Assembly: GCF_014218705.1 (NCBI RefSeq)
Contig: NZ_JABBJF010000017.1
Location: 1-64,000 of the forward strand
DNA length: 64,000 bases
Direction of reading: 5' to 3'
From: Kluyvera sichuanensis
GTDB taxonomy: Bacteria > Pseudomonadota > Gammaproteobacteria > Enterobacterales > Enterobacteriaceae
The notes beneath the pieces are model-generated. The model saw only the letters and a list, made by a program, of their open reading frames with translations. It made no database searches and had not been told where the DNA came from. Both the position numbers and the translations under genes were made by a program. Positions 21,337 to 30,661 of the stretch are shown piece after piece. Each line of letters begins with the position of its first letter. The first letter of the stretch is position 1.

Positions 21337-22527
21337 TTACAGGACTTTATGGGGGCCGAAGCATTCGTAGTGGATGCTGTCGGCGTTGACGCCAAGCTCA
21401 ACGAGTTGTTTTGCCGCATGCTGCATAAAGGCCACCGGGCCGCACAGGTAGAACTGTATCTGCGGATCCTGCAGCTTATCGGCAAGCGCTGAAAGCGCCA
21501 TCAGCCCTTCGCTGTCGAACGCGCCGGACTGGCGGTCTGCGTCGGTCGGGGTGCGATACCATAGGTGTGAGGTGAAGTTCGGCAGCGCGCTACCCAGCGT
21601 TTTCACCTCATCGGCAAAGGCGTGGACGCTGCCGTTTTCCGCCGCGTGGAACCAGTTCACCTGTGCCGGATGGCGGTTTTTTGACAGCGTATCCAGCATG
21701 GCCAGCATTGGCGTTTGCCCCACGCCACCGGAGATCAGCGTAACCGGGGTTTGCGGGGTGACGTTAAGGAAGAAATCTCCGGCAGGCGCGGCCAGATAGA
21801 CCACATCGCCTTCTTTTGCCGCGTTATGCAGCCAACTGGAGACCTGGCCGCCGTTTTCACGTTTCACGGCAATGCGATAGCCTTTACCGTCCGGCTTGCG
21901 GGTCAGCGAGTATTGACGAATCTCCTGATACTCGAAGTCTTCCGGCTTTAGCCATACCGCCAGATACTGGCCCGGCTGATAATCGGCCACCGGTTGACCA
22001 TCTACCGGCTCCATCTCGAAGCTGGTAATCAGATCGCTACGCGGGGTCTTTTTGACGATGCGGAACGCACGGGTACCTTCCCAACCGCCGGTTTTATTGG
22101 CGTTATCCTGATAAATCTCAGCTTCACGGTTGATAAACACGCCCGCCAGCACGCCATAGGCCTTGCCCCAGGCATCCAGCACTTCCTGGCCTGGGCTAAA
22201 CATCTCATCCAGCGTCGCCAGCAGGTGCGCGCCCACAATGTTGTACTGCTCTGGTTTGATCTGGAAGCTGGTGTGCTTCTGGGCGATTTTCTCTACCGCC
22301 GGCAGCAGTGCGGGCAGGTTTTCAATATTGCTGGCGTAGGCGGCAATGGCGTTGAACAGCGCTTCACGCTGGTCGCCGTTACGCTGGTTGCTCATATTGA
22401 AAATCTCTTTCAGCTCCGGATTGTGGGTGAACATCCGATCATAAAAGTGGGCGGTGAGCTTCGGGCCGGTTTCAACCAGCAGGGGGATAGTGGCTTTTAC
22501 GGTGGCGATGGTTTGAGCGTCAAGCAT
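21337..22527 (-). CDS. hmp: Flavohaemoglobin, nitric oxide dioxygenase
   Basis: Hmp oxidises NO to nitrate with O2 and NAD(P)H, giving nitrosative-stress resistance. The 396-residue protein has a globin domain (proximal His85, distal Tyr29) and ferredoxin-reductase FAD and NAD domains ([23 protein letters not shown]). The ATG at 22527 gives the conserved [17 protein letters not shown] precedes it. A longer start at 22545 adds six non-conserved residues. It diverges from glyA and has an NsrR site upstream. Confidence 0.97.
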   Translation of the reverse strand: MLDAQTIATVKATIPLLVETGPKLTAHFYDRMFTHNPELKEIFNMSNQRNGDQREALFNAIAAYASNIENLPALLPAVEKIAQKHTSFQIKPEQYNIVGAHLLATLDEMFSPGQEVLDAWGKAYGVLAGVFINREAEIYQDNANKTGGWEGTRAFRIVKKTPRSDLITSFEMEPVDGQPVADYQPGQYLAVWLKPEDFEYQEIRQYSLTRKPDGKGYRIAVKRENGGQVSSWLHNAAKEGDVVYLAAPAGDFFLNVTPQTPVTLISGGVGQTPMLAMLDTLSKNRHPAQVNWFHAAENGSVHAFADEVKTLGSALPNFTSHLWYRTPTDADRQSGAFDSEGLMALSALADKLQDPQIQFYLCGPVAFMQHAAKQLVELGVNADSIHYECFGPHKVL

Positions 22528-22560
22528 GGCAGGTCTTCCTTTCAATCAATGTTATCTAAT

Positions 22561-22581
22561 GTTGCATGTTAAATGCATCTT
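22561..22581 (-). promoter_or_regulatory. NsrR operator of hmp
   Basis: On the minus strand AAGATGCATTT-A-ACATGCAAC closely matches the NsrR motif (AANATGCATTT repeated inverted). It begins 34 bases from the hmp start, as in E. coli. Confidence 0.88.
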
Positions 22582-22857
22582 ATAAAAATACCCCTGTTTT
22601 GTAAATGGTTCTTTGAAAGAATGCACCATTGCGGTTACAACATGAATTATTCACATCACAATCCTGAAAAGAAATCCGTTTCCCTGCCTCAGCCCTTTAT
22701 TCCTCAATCCCTTGTGCGGCGCGGAGGAAAACGTTTGCGTAATTTCGTTTGTCAAGACCTGTTATCGCAGAACTAATCAGTTATACTGTTGGCCGTTGTC
22801 CAATTGGACTGCCTTTTCAGGCCAAAATTTAATTGTTAGCTGAGTCAGGAGATGCGG
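22582..22857. promoter_or_regulatory. hmp-glyA divergent control region
   Basis: The 330-bp intergenic region includes the NsrR and PurR sites annotated separately and a glyA -10 candidate TATACT at 22782-22787. In E. coli MetR with homocysteine acts here on both genes. TGAA-type half-sites occur, but I cannot place MetR sites reliably. Confidence 0.6.
22725..22740. promoter_or_regulatory. PurR operator of glyA
   Basis: The reverse complement, ACGCAAACGTTTTCCT, is a perfect PurR consensus. It lies about 40 bp above the glyA -10 box. Confidence 0.9.
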
Positions 22858-24111
22858 ATGTTAAAGCGTGAAATGAACATTGCCGATTATGATGCCGAAC
22901 TGTGGCAGGCTATGGAGCAGGAAAAAGTACGTCAGGAAGAGCACATCGAACTGATCGCCTCCGAAAACTACACCAGCCCTCGCGTGATGCAGGCGCAGGG
23001 TTCTCAGCTGACCAACAAATACGCTGAAGGTTACCCAGGCAAACGCTACTACGGCGGTTGCGAATACGTTGATATCGTTGAACAGCTGGCGATTGACCGC
23101 GCGAAAGAACTGTTCGGCGCAGACTACGCTAACGTACAGCCGCACTCTGGCTCTCAGGCTAACTTCGCGGTCTACACCGCGCTGCTGCAGCCGGGCGATA
23201 CCGTTCTGGGTATGAACCTGGCGCAGGGCGGCCACCTGACTCACGGCTCCCCGGTTAACTTCTCCGGTAAACTGTACAACATCATCCCTTACGGCATTGA
23301 TGAGTCCGGTAAAATTGACTACGACGAGATGGCTAAGCTGGCTCAGACCCACAAACCGAAAATGATCATCGGTGGCTTCTCCGCATACTCCGGCGTTGTA
23401 GACTGGGCAAAAATGCGTGAAATCGCTGACAGCATCGGTGCTTACCTGTTCGTCGACATGGCGCACGTTGCCGGTCTGATTGCCGCGGGCGTTTATCCGA
23501 ACCCGGTTCCACACGCTCATGTTGTGACTACCACTACTCACAAAACCCTGGCAGGTCCACGCGGTGGCCTGATCCTGGCGAAAGACGGTAGTGAAGAGCT
23601 GTACAAAAAACTGAACTCCGCGGTGTTCCCAAGCGCGCAGGGTGGCCCTCTGATGCACGTTATCGCTGGTAAAGCGGTTGCGCTGAAAGAAGCGATGGAG
23701 CCAGAGTTCAAGGTTTACCAGCAGCAGGTTGCTAAAAACGCCAAAGCGATGGTGGAAGTGTTCCTGAACCGTGGCTACAAAGTGGTTTCCGGCGGTACTG
23801 AAAACCACCTGTTCCTGCTGGATCTGGTTGATAAAAACCTGACCGGTAAAGAAGCAGACGCCGCTCTGGGTCGTGCGAACATCACCGTGAACAAAAACAG
23901 CGTGCCAAACGATCCGAAGAGCCCGTTCGTGACTTCCGGTATCCGTATCGGTTCCCCGGCTGTTACCCGCCGTGGCTTCAAAGAAGCGGAAGTGAAAGAG
24001 CTGGCTGGCTGGATGTGTGACGTGCTGGACAACATCAACGATGAGTCCGTTATCGAAAGCGTCAAAGCGAAAGTACTGGATATCTGCGCTCGCTTCCCGG
24101 TTTACGCGTAA
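22858..24111 (+). CDS. glyA: Serine hydroxymethyltransferase
   Basis: GlyA interconverts serine and glycine, loading a one-carbon unit on tetrahydrofolate for purine, thymidylate and methionine synthesis. The 417 residues match E. coli exactly in length. The PLP Lys is in [15 protein letters not shown] chose the second ATG, since GGAG ends six bases before it and [12 protein letters not shown] is conserved; the first (22852) would have no spacing. PurR control links it with purL. Confidence 0.98.
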   Translation: MLKREMNIADYDAELWQAMEQEKVRQEEHIELIASENYTSPRVMQAQGSQLTNKYAEGYPGKRYYGGCEYVDIVEQLAIDRAKELFGADYANVQPHSGSQANFAVYTALLQPGDTVLGMNLAQGGHLTHGSPVNFSGKLYNIIPYGIDESGKIDYDEMAKLAQTHKPKMIIGGFSAYSGVVDWAKMREIADSIGAYLFVDMAHVAGLIAAGVYPNPVPHAHVVTTTTHKTLAGPRGGLILAKDGSEELYKKLNSAVFPSAQGGPLMHVIAGKAVALKEAMEPEFKVYQQQVAKNAKAMVEVFLNRGYKVVSGGTENHLFLLDLVDKNLTGKEADAALGRANITVNKNSVPNDPKSPFVTSGIRIGSPAVTRRGFKEAEVKELAGWMCDVLDNINDESVIESVKAKVLDICARFPVYA

Positions 24112-24128
24112 TCGCTAACCGTAAGATG

Positions 24129-24158
24129 CAAAAAAGGCCGCGCAAGCGGCCTTTTTTT
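24129..24158 (+). terminator. glyA terminator
   Basis: AAAAAAGGCCGC-GCAA-GCGGCCTTTTTTT is a classical intrinsic terminator. Confidence 0.94.
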
Positions 24159-24160
24159 AT

Positions 24161-24186
24161 GCCCGATAAGCGTCGCGCCATCGGGC
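24161..24186. repeat. REP element, GCCCGAT family
   Basis: GCCCGATAAGCGTCGCGCCA plus TCGGGC forms the standard enterobacterial REP palindrome; a nearly identical copy is at 47917-47942. Confidence 0.88.
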
Positions 24187-24191
24187 AATAC

Positions 24192-24614
24192 TTAGCGCCG
24201 ATCCAGAGAAATTTTCCCCGGCCCGACAATCGCCAACAGCAGGAATGCGCCTGAAATGCTGATGTTCTTGTAGAAGTTAATCATGTTAGGCATCACCGCA
24301 TCGCCGGTCATGTTCCAGAAGTGGTGACCAATCACCGCCGTCCCCAGAGTGTAGAAAATAAAAATCACCGCCAGTGGACGGGTAAAGAAGCCCAGAATCA
24401 CCAGAATAACGGCCGGCACTTCCATCAGAATGGCAATGATGGCCGCCAGCGCAGGCATTGGCGTGCCGATGGATGCCATATACTGCACCGTTCCATCGTA
24501 GTGAAGCATTTTGGGATAGCCGGAGAGAATAAACAGCAGCACGATAGCGATACGCGCAATCAGCAACAGCAAGTCGCGCGATGCGCCAAAGTCGAGATAA
24601 CGGAGAGCGTTCAT
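24192..24614 (-). CDS. yphA: DoxX-family inner-membrane protein YphA
   Basis: The 140-residue protein equals E. coli YphA in length. It has four hydrophobic segments and conserved pieces [23 protein letters not shown] and [16 protein letters not shown]. DoxX proteins are small membrane proteins, some with redox roles; YphA's function is unknown. I chose ATG 24614 because it gives the family length and GGA lies six bases upstream; 24620 is an alternative. In E. coli yphA is likewise in the glyA-hca interval, but the yphB-H and hca genes between are absent here. Confidence 0.88.
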   Translation of the reverse strand: MNALRYLDFGASRDLLLLIARIAIVLLFILSGYPKMLHYDGTVQYMASIGTPMPALAAIIAILMEVPAVILVILGFFTRPLAVIFIFYTLGTAVIGHHFWNMTGDAVMPNMINFYKNISISGAFLLLAIVGPGKISLDRR

Positions 24615-24974
24615 GGTCATTCCATGGTGTAAGTACGTGTGATTTAAACGTAATACACAATGTTGCTCCCTGCCACCGCGCGCACATAAATCAGTCTTAT
24701 GGCTGTAACGTACGTACCGCACCATGGCAGGACGATAACCCCGCTTTGATGCCCGGTTATATGAATATTTCTAATACGAAGTTCGTCGCTTTTCTGTGCG
24801 CTCTTGTCGGGGGGCAGCGAGAAGCGAGCGCGGTAACCGTTTGTGCGGACGGATGACTGACGCAAAAACAGCTAAAGGTGATTTTCATCACAATTATTTT
24901 GTTAATGTGAGGAGTAGTGCTCTTCAGAATGTGGGTTGAGTCATTAGACTAGGGGCTCCAAAACGGGAGGACCC
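24615..24974. promoter_or_regulatory. yphA-hcaT divergent intergenic region
   Basis: The 360 bp contain no convincing gene. The only clear element is a CRP-like site at 24874-24895. I cannot assign promoter boxes securely. Confidence 0.55.
24874..24895. promoter_or_regulatory. Candidate CRP site upstream of hcaT
   Basis: GGTGA-N6-TCACA flanked by AAA and ATT matches the CRP consensus TGTGA-N6-TCACA with one change. It centres about 90 bp before the hcaT start. This would suit catabolite control of an aromatic-acid transporter. Confidence 0.65.
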
Positions 24975-26111
24975 ATGGTTTTGCACTCCACGCGCTGGCT
25001 GGCGCTCAGTTACTTCACCTATTTCTTTAGCTACGGCATTTTTCTTCCCTTCTGGAGCGTCTGGCTCAAAGGCGCTGGGCTGTCGCCCGAAACTATCGGT
25101 CTACTGTTAGGGGCGGGGCTGGTCGCTCGTTTTCTCGGCAGCCTGCTGATAGCGCCGCGAGTGAGCGATCCTTCGCGCTTGATAAGCGTGCTGCGCATTC
25201 TGGCGCTGATGACGCTGTTGTTCGCCGCCGCGTTCTGGGCGGGTACGCAGGTTGCCTGGTTGATGGTGGTGATGATCGGTTTCAACCTGTTCTTCTCGCC
25301 GCTGGTGCCGCTTACCGATGCGCTGGCGAACACCTGGCAAAAACAGATAACGATGGACTATGGCCGGGTGCGCCTGTGGGGCTCAATTGCTTTCGTGATT
25401 GGTTCTGCGCTGACCGGTAAGCTGGTGAGCCTGTTCGATTACCACGTCATCCTGGTGATGCTGAGTCTTGGCGTCGCGTCAATGCTGCTGGGGATGTTGC
25501 TAAAACCGTCGGTGATGCCGCTCGGTGAATCCCGCCATCAGGAGAGCGTTGGCTGGCCGGCCTGGCGTTCCTTAGTCACGCAAAACTGGCGCTTTCTTGC
25601 CTGCGTGAGCCTGCTTCAGGGGGCACATGCCGCCTATTACGGTTTCAGCGCTATCTTCTGGGAAGGGGCGGGGTACTCGGCGTCGGCTATTGGCTATCTG
25701 TGGTCGTTGGGCGTAGTGGCCGAAGTGGTCACCTTTGCGCTGAGTAAAAAGGTATTCCGTCGCTTTAGCGCCCGGGATCTGCTGCTGCTGTCGGCCATTT
25801 GCGGCGTTATCCGCTGGGGGCTGATGGGCTGGACGACGAGTCTGCCGTGGCTGATTCTGATTCAGATCCTGCACTGCGGCACCTTCACCGTCTGCCATCT
25901 GGCGGCGATGCGCTATATTGCCGCCCGTCAGGGGAGCGAAGTTATCCGCCTGCAGGCGGTCTACTCGGCGGTGGCAATGGGCGGCAGCATTGCGGTGATG
26001 ACCATGTTCTCAGGCTTCCTTTATCAGCATCTTCATCAGGGGCTGTTCTGGGTGATGGCGCTGGTGGCGCTGCCTGCGCTGGTGCTGCGACCAAAAACGG
26101 TCGCCCGCTAG
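24975..26111 (+). CDS. hcaT: 3-phenylpropionate transporter HcaT (MFS)
   Basis: The 378-residue MFS permease (379 in E. coli) is the predicted importer of 3-phenylpropionic acid. Twelve hydrophobic segments and the LacY/NHS-like MFS pattern (SYFTYFFSYGIFLPFWSVWL at the start) are visible. The hcaREFCBD catabolic genes that neighbour it in E. coli are not in the window, so its substrate here is uncertain. GGGAGGA precedes the ATG. Its stop shares CTAG with the convergent csiE stop. Confidence 0.9.
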   Translation: MVLHSTRWLALSYFTYFFSYGIFLPFWSVWLKGAGLSPETIGLLLGAGLVARFLGSLLIAPRVSDPSRLISVLRILALMTLLFAAAFWAGTQVAWLMVVMIGFNLFFSPLVPLTDALANTWQKQITMDYGRVRLWGSIAFVIGSALTGKLVSLFDYHVILVMLSLGVASMLLGMLLKPSVMPLGESRHQESVGWPAWRSLVTQNWRFLACVSLLQGAHAAYYGFSAIFWEGAGYSASAIGYLWSLGVVAEVVTFALSKKVFRRFSARDLLLLSAICGVIRWGLMGWTTSLPWLILIQILHCGTFTVCHLAAMRYIAARQGSEVIRLQAVYSAVAMGGSIAVMTMFSGFLYQHLHQGLFWVMALVALPALVLRPKTVAR

Positions 26112-27385
26112 GTTTCCAGTATCTTGCAGATATGCTGCTGCTGATGCTCGCTGAGCGGTTGCTCGGCGTGGATCAGCGGCGGTGAAAATAGGGGCAGGGC
26201 AATCGCGTAAGGTGAAATCACGAGCGTGCTGTTTTTCGGCGCGCCCTCTTTCTGGAAGACGTTGACCGTCAGGTACTTCACGGTGAGCGGCAGCAGCGTC
26301 AGTTCCCTCAACTGCTGTTCAATCTCCTGCTCCAGCGCCGGGTTATCGCCGGTTAACAGCACCACCTGTTTCTCGTGAAGTTCGCTCTCCTGCATTAATC
26401 CGGCGCCAAAAATCACCGCAATCAGCGCCGCTTCATCGTCGCTGAAGTGCAGGGTATAGCGGGTTTCAAAATCACTCAGCGCCGCACGAGTGGTGCGGAT
26501 CAATCGCGGATAGAGTCGGTGGATCTCTTCCGGCAGGTGATGATCGATGCCGATCTCAAACACGCAGCGGTTCAGCGCCTGCGCTACGTGAACGTAGAGC
26601 TGATCGTGCAGGCTGCGTTCATTGGTGAAATGGCAGTGCGCCTCATGCTGAAAACGGTCGACCAGCCGGGCAATCGCCAGATGTAGCTGCTGGTCCTGCT
26701 CGCGTCCATCAAACTGGGGATTTGGCACTTTCAGCAGCATAAACAGCAGCGCCAGGAAGTGCTGCTCGTTGCGGTTTGGCGTTTGCATTACCCGCCTCTG
26801 CCAGTGGTGGACAATATCCGCCGCCATCTGATATTCCAGCGTGGACTGCGTCCAGGCGCTTTGCAGCGTGCTAAAAATAGGGCTTTCTCCCTGATGATGC
26901 TGTAATAAACAGTACTGGAGATAGAGGCGTAAAAACTGCACGTCACGACATTCAAAATCGCGCTGCAGGCTTCGGGCGCAGCGGTTCACCAGCGCCTGCA
27001 GGTTGGTTTCATCATATAGCGTACGCGGGATCTTCAACTGCCTGAGCTGCGTTTTCAGCGCTGGTGTAAAATGGTGCGTCACAAAGTGCGGACACAGACG
27101 CAATGCGCGGCGAAGCCAGTGCAGTAAGCACAGGCGCAGGTCGAGGGTTGTGCCTTCAATCCGATAGCAGCCATCCGCCTGAGTGGCGATCGCCAGACGA
27201 TGGTAACGCTCAACCTCCTCTCCGGCTTCAATGACATCTTGCCGGGCGGTGGAAACATCGACATTATTCACCATGCCAATGTATTCCGCCGTGATGGAAT
27301 GACCAGGGAGATAGAGCATCAGCAGCGCCTGGCAGCGGCGCTGCGGACTGGAAAGCACAGATGGCGGTTCGAGTACGGTCATCAT
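26108..27385 (-). CDS. csiE: Stationary-phase-inducible protein CsiE
   Basis: The 425-residue protein (426 in E. coli) resembles PTS-regulated transcription factors: an N-terminal helix-turn-helix-like region (about 1-75) followed by two PRD-type helical domains. In E. coli csiE is induced in stationary phase by RpoS and CRP; the regulated targets are unknown. Convergent with hcaT and divergent from the ZevA-like gene, with a 116-bp gap that holds its promoter. Confidence 0.92.
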   Translation of the reverse strand: MMTVLEPPSVLSSPQRRCQALLMLYLPGHSITAEYIGMVNNVDVSTARQDVIEAGEEVERYHRLAIATQADGCYRIEGTTLDLRLCLLHWLRRALRLCPHFVTHHFTPALKTQLRQLKIPRTLYDETNLQALVNRCARSLQRDFECRDVQFLRLYLQYCLLQHHQGESPIFSTLQSAWTQSTLEYQMAADIVHHWQRRVMQTPNRNEQHFLALLFMLLKVPNPQFDGREQDQQLHLAIARLVDRFQHEAHCHFTNERSLHDQLYVHVAQALNRCVFEIGIDHHLPEEIHRLYPRLIRTTRAALSDFETRYTLHFSDDEAALIAVIFGAGLMQESELHEKQVVLLTGDNPALEQEIEQQLRELTLLPLTVKYLTVNVFQKEGAPKNSTLVISPYAIALPLFSPPLIHAEQPLSEHQQQHICKILET

Positions 27386-27501
27386 CTGTTGGGATCCAGC
27401 AGCAGGTTATGAGCATAAGAATAGACAAAAGATAACGGCAGCTAATGAGCTTTAGCTAAGGAATGCGGGTGACGGTCACAGAATTTTTCACTGAGGAACC
27501 G

Positions 27502-28140
27502 ATGAAGAGAGTGAAACAATGCGCGGTTCTGATATTTCTTACGGTTTTATCGTTAAACGTCAGCGCACATCCGCACAGCTTTATTACCATCACTAACCAG
27601 CTGGTGGTGGCTGACGGCAAGCTGACGGGCATGAAAATGCGCTGGGTAATGGATGAACTCACCTCGGCGGATCTGCTCTACGACGCGGGCAACGCAAAAC
27701 CGGGCGATGAGGTTTGGAAAAAGCTGGCCGCTGAGGTGATGGCGAACGTGCTGGGGCAGCACTACTTTACCGAGTTCTGGCACGACGGCAAAAAGGTGAA
27801 GTTCGAAAACCTGCCTACCGCCTACGGCCTGGCGCGACAGGGGCATCAGGCGGTGCTGACCTTCACCTTACCGCTGGCGACGCCGCAAACGCTGGCGGGA
27901 CAGACTTACACCTTTTCCACCTTCGACCCGACCTATTATGTCGATATGAGCTACGAGAAGGACGGCGACGTGGCGTTTGCGCCAGATTTTAAAGGTGCAT
28001 GTAAGGTCAGCGTCCATACCCCGCATCCCAACGATGAGATGCTCTCCTACGCGCAATCGCTCGATAAAGCGGATGCGCCTCCGGAAGATATGGATCTTGG
28101 AAAACAGTTTGCGCAGAAGGTCACCATCGCATGTCAGTAA
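27502..28140 (+). CDS. DUF1007 periplasmic protein, ZevA-like
   Basis: The 212-residue protein has a signal peptide (MKRVKQCAVLIFLTVLSLNVSA) that would be cut before HPHSF, leaving a His-rich mature N-terminus typical of DUF1007. In Haemophilus influenzae ZevA and ZevB together support zinc uptake, so a transition-metal role is likely. It overlaps the following permease gene by ten bases. The start at 27502 has GAGGAA upstream; an earlier in-frame codon at 27463 would spoil the signal peptide. No Zur site was identified. Confidence 0.85.
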   Translation: MKRVKQCAVLIFLTVLSLNVSAHPHSFITITNQLVVADGKLTGMKMRWVMDELTSADLLYDAGNAKPGDEVWKKLAAEVMANVLGQHYFTEFWHDGKKVKFENLPTAYGLARQGHQAVLTFTLPLATPQTLAGQTYTFSTFDPTYYVDMSYEKDGDVAFAPDFKGACKVSVHTPHPNDEMLSYAQSLDKADAPPEDMDLGKQFAQKVTIACQ

Positions 28141-29111
28141 TCTCCGTTAATCGTCGCACCTCGCGCCGCTGGCTGTCGCTTTGGCCGCTGCTACTGTTTT
28201 TTGCGGTTGCGGTTATTGGCTTGCTATGGCTCTGGCAGGCCTGGCCACAGGTCATGCTGCAAAGCGTGGTCTGGCAACGCGACGTGAACCAGCAGATGAG
28301 TGGTTTGTTACAGGCCGTGGCGGAAAATCCGACTCAGGCGGGCGGGGCGCTGCTGCTGTTCAGCTTTGTCTACGGCGTGCTGCACGCGCTGGGGCCGGGG
28401 CACGGTAAGGTCGTCATCACCACGTGGCTGGCCACCCATCCGTCAAAGTTAAAATCCAGTATTGGCCTGACGCTCGCGGCTTCTTTATTACAGGGGCTGG
28501 TAGCCATTGGCCTGGTCATCGTTGTGCTGACGCTGCTACGACTTCCGGCGCGCCAGCTGCACCTCAGCAGTTTCTGGCTGGAGAAGGGCAGCTATGCGCT
28601 GGTGGGCGTGCTGGGATTATTACTCTGCTGGCGGGCGCTGAGAAAGCTGCGGGTACTGCTGCGCAAACCGAAGTTTACCGCTTTTACGCCACATCACGTT
28701 CATGACCAGCACTGCGGCTGTGGTCATCAGCACATGCCGGACCCTAAACGGCTTGAACGTGATGAAGACTGGCGGGCGAGGCTGATGATTATACTGTCGA
28801 TGGGCATGCGCCCCTGTTCCGGTGCCATTATGGTGCTGCTGTTCAGTAAAGTGATTGGCGTGTTTGGCTGGGGCGTTGCCTCTGCGCTGGCGATGGCGGC
28901 AGGAACGTCGCTCACCATCTCTTCTTTAGCGCTGCTGGTCCACGTTTTTCGCACCCTGGCGGTGAAGCTCAGCGGTAATAAAACGCCGGTACTCTGGCGG
29001 CAGGTGGGGTGGACAACTTTGGCACTGGCAGGTGGCGCGGTTCTGGTCGCTGCGGCGGTGGTGATGTGGGTGAGTGCAGTGCCGGTCAGCAGAGGGTTAA
29101 GGCCGTTCTAG
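28131..29111 (+). CDS. NicO-family metal permease, ZevB-like
   Basis: The 326-residue inner-membrane protein has about seven hydrophobic segments. GPGHGK after FVYGVLHAL is the NicO/RcnA signature, and a cytoplasmic His/Cys loop (HHVHDQHCGCGHQHMPD) suits zinc, nickel or cobalt binding. GMRPCSGAIMVLLF is the second NicO motif. Overlap with the DUF1007 gene indicates one transport unit. Direction and metal cannot be told from sequence. Confidence 0.86.
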   Translation: MSVISVNRRTSRRWLSLWPLLLFFAVAVIGLLWLWQAWPQVMLQSVVWQRDVNQQMSGLLQAVAENPTQAGGALLLFSFVYGVLHALGPGHGKVVITTWLATHPSKLKSSIGLTLAASLLQGLVAIGLVIVVLTLLRLPARQLHLSSFWLEKGSYALVGVLGLLLCWRALRKLRVLLRKPKFTAFTPHHVHDQHCGCGHQHMPDPKRLERDEDWRARLMIILSMGMRPCSGAIMVLLFSKVIGVFGWGVASALAMAAGTSLTISSLALLVHVFRTLAVKLSGNKTPVLWRQVGWTTLALAGGAVLVAAAVVMWVSAVPVSRGLRPF

Positions 29112-29117
29112 AGTGAA

Positions 29118-29143
29118 ATGCTGGTCAATAAGGTGACCAGCAT
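29118..29143. terminator. Hairpin between convergent ZevB-like gene and osmC
   Basis: ATGCTGGTCA and TGACCAGCAT are a perfect ten-base stem with a six-base loop. The following T tract is weak on both strands. Confidence 0.65.
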
Positions 29144-29166
29144 GTTCTTACTGCTGCCTGAAAACG

Positions 29167-29595
29167 TTAGTTCAACGTGTAATCCAGCGTGATTTCTGCC
29201 TTCAGAACCTGGGAAACCGGGCAACCCGCTTTGGCTTTTTGGATGATGCCGTCAAACTGCTTCGGATCGATACCGGGCACGCTCACCTTACTCTGTAAGG
29301 CGATTTTGGTAATGGCAAACCCGCCGTCGGTTTTATCCAATGAGACGTCTGCCGTGGTATTGATGGCATCAGGGGTATAGCCTGCCTCACCCAGCATCAA
29401 CGATAACGCCATCGAAAAACAGGCCGCATGCGCTGCGCCAATCAGCTCTTCCGGGTTAGTGCCCTTTGCGCCTTCAAAGCGAGTATTGAAGCCGTAAGGT
29501 TGCTGGTTGAGCACGCCACTTTCAGTAGAGACCGTCCCTTTTCCGCGTTTGATATCGCCTGACCAGTGTGCCGAACCGTGTTTGTGAATGGTCAT
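29167..29595 (-). CDS. osmC: Organic hydroperoxide reductase OsmC
   Basis: The 142-residue protein (143 in E. coli) reduces organic peroxides with the redox pair Cys59 (HAACFSMAL) and Cys125 (GCPVSQV); both are present. High identity to E. coli OsmC makes it the true orthologue by sequence, but in E. coli osmC lies far away near 33 min. AGGAGA precedes the ATG at 29595; the open frame extends upstream without conservation. In E. coli it is induced by osmotic stress, RpoS and RcsB. Confidence 0.93.
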   Translation of the reverse strand: MTIHKHGSAHWSGDIKRGKGTVSTESGVLNQQPYGFNTRFEGAKGTNPEELIGAAHAACFSMALSLMLGEAGYTPDAINTTADVSLDKTDGGFAITKIALQSKVSVPGIDPKQFDGIIQKAKAGCPVSQVLKAEITLDYTLN

Positions 29596-29688
29596 TCTCG
29601 TTCTCCTTTTGGCTAACAAAAGGCTAAGTATAGACGACGCATCTGGCGGCAACGGGAATAGAGATAATTCTGGGGGAAGGGTAGGTAC

Positions 29689-29718
29689 AAAAAAAAGAAG
29701 CCCGCAAAGGGGCTTCTT
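29689..29718 (-). terminator. suhB terminator
   Basis: On the minus strand AAGAAGCCC and GGGCTTCT form a stem followed by an eight-T tract. Confidence 0.9.
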
Positions 29719-29737
29719 AATGACGTGGAGTCCGAAC

Positions 29738-30541
29738 TTAGCGCTTCAGCGCTTCGCTCAGTTCGTCACGCATGTTCGCCAGCATGGCTTTCACGATGCG
29801 TGGGTTACCTGCAACGACGTTGCCGGTCATCATGTAGTTATGGCCACCGGTGAAGTCACAAACGATAGCGCCTGCTTCACGAGCGATCAGTTCGCCAGCG
29901 GCGAAATCCCATGGCTTCAGGCCGATTTCGAAGTAGCCGTCAACGCGCGCAGCGGCAACGTAGGCCAGATCCAGCGCAGCGGAACCGGTGCGACGGAAGT
30001 CAGCGCATTCGGTAAACATTTTACCGAGGATGTTCATGTAGGCGGTAGCGTGCTGTTTCGCTTTGAACGGGAAACCGGTCGCGATGATAGTGCCATCCAG
30101 ATCGCGGCCAGTGCTGCCGCGCAGACGGTAACCGTTGAGCTGTGCGCCCTGACCGCGGGTAGCGGTGAACAGTTCGTTGCGCATTGGATCGTAAACCACA
30201 GCCACTTCAGTACGACCTTTAATGCGTACGGCAATGGAGACGGAGAAGTGTGGAAGACGTTTGATAAAGTTGGTGGTGCCATCCAGTGGATCGATAACCC
30301 ATTGAACATCCAGATCTTCGCCAACATGTTCACCGCTTTCTTCGGTGATAATGGTGTGTTGCGGGTAAGATTTGCGAATGGTGTCGATAATCATCGCTTC
30401 AGCGGCTTTATCAACGTTAGTCACGAAATCGTTGCTGCCTTTCTGGCTCGCTTCAACAGCTTCTGGTGTTTCGTAGTTTTTGGCAATCAGGTTACCCGCC
30501 TTGCGCGCTGCGCGCACGGCGATGTTCAGCATCGGATGCAT
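29738..30541 (-). CDS. suhB: Inositol-1-monophosphatase / Nus factor SuhB
   Basis: The 267-residue protein belongs to the IMPase family, with DPLDGTTNF and WDFAAGELIAREAGA metal and substrate motifs. In E. coli SuhB joins the rRNA antitermination complex with NusA/B/E/G; its phosphatase activity is not its essential role. The ATG at 30541 gives the conserved MHPMLNIAVRAARKAGN. It diverges from trmJ. Confidence 0.97.
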   Translation of the reverse strand: MHPMLNIAVRAARKAGNLIAKNYETPEAVEASQKGSNDFVTNVDKAAEAMIIDTIRKSYPQHTIITEESGEHVGEDLDVQWVIDPLDGTTNFIKRLPHFSVSIAVRIKGRTEVAVVYDPMRNELFTATRGQGAQLNGYRLRGSTGRDLDGTIIATGFPFKAKQHATAYMNILGKMFTECADFRRTGSAALDLAYVAAARVDGYFEIGLKPWDFAAGELIAREAGAIVCDFTGGHNYMMTGNVVAGNPRIVKAMLANMRDELSEALKR

Positions 30542-30661
30542 CAGGTTACTCTCACTGGATGTTAAAGAACGGGGAAAACGGCGCATATCATAGCAGCGAA
30601 TTCGGATTCTGTCTCAGGTTTATGGTAATATGGTTGAATAATCTTTAGACGAAGAATGACA

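Noticed and set aside
24644-24865. Short open frames in the yphA-hcaT gap
   Set aside because: No ribosome site or family similarity; the gap holds a CRP-like site and divergent promoters instead.
27390-27501. Zur box before the ZevA-like gene
   Set aside because: TTATG-AG-CATAA is palindromic but does not match the Zur consensus well enough to call.
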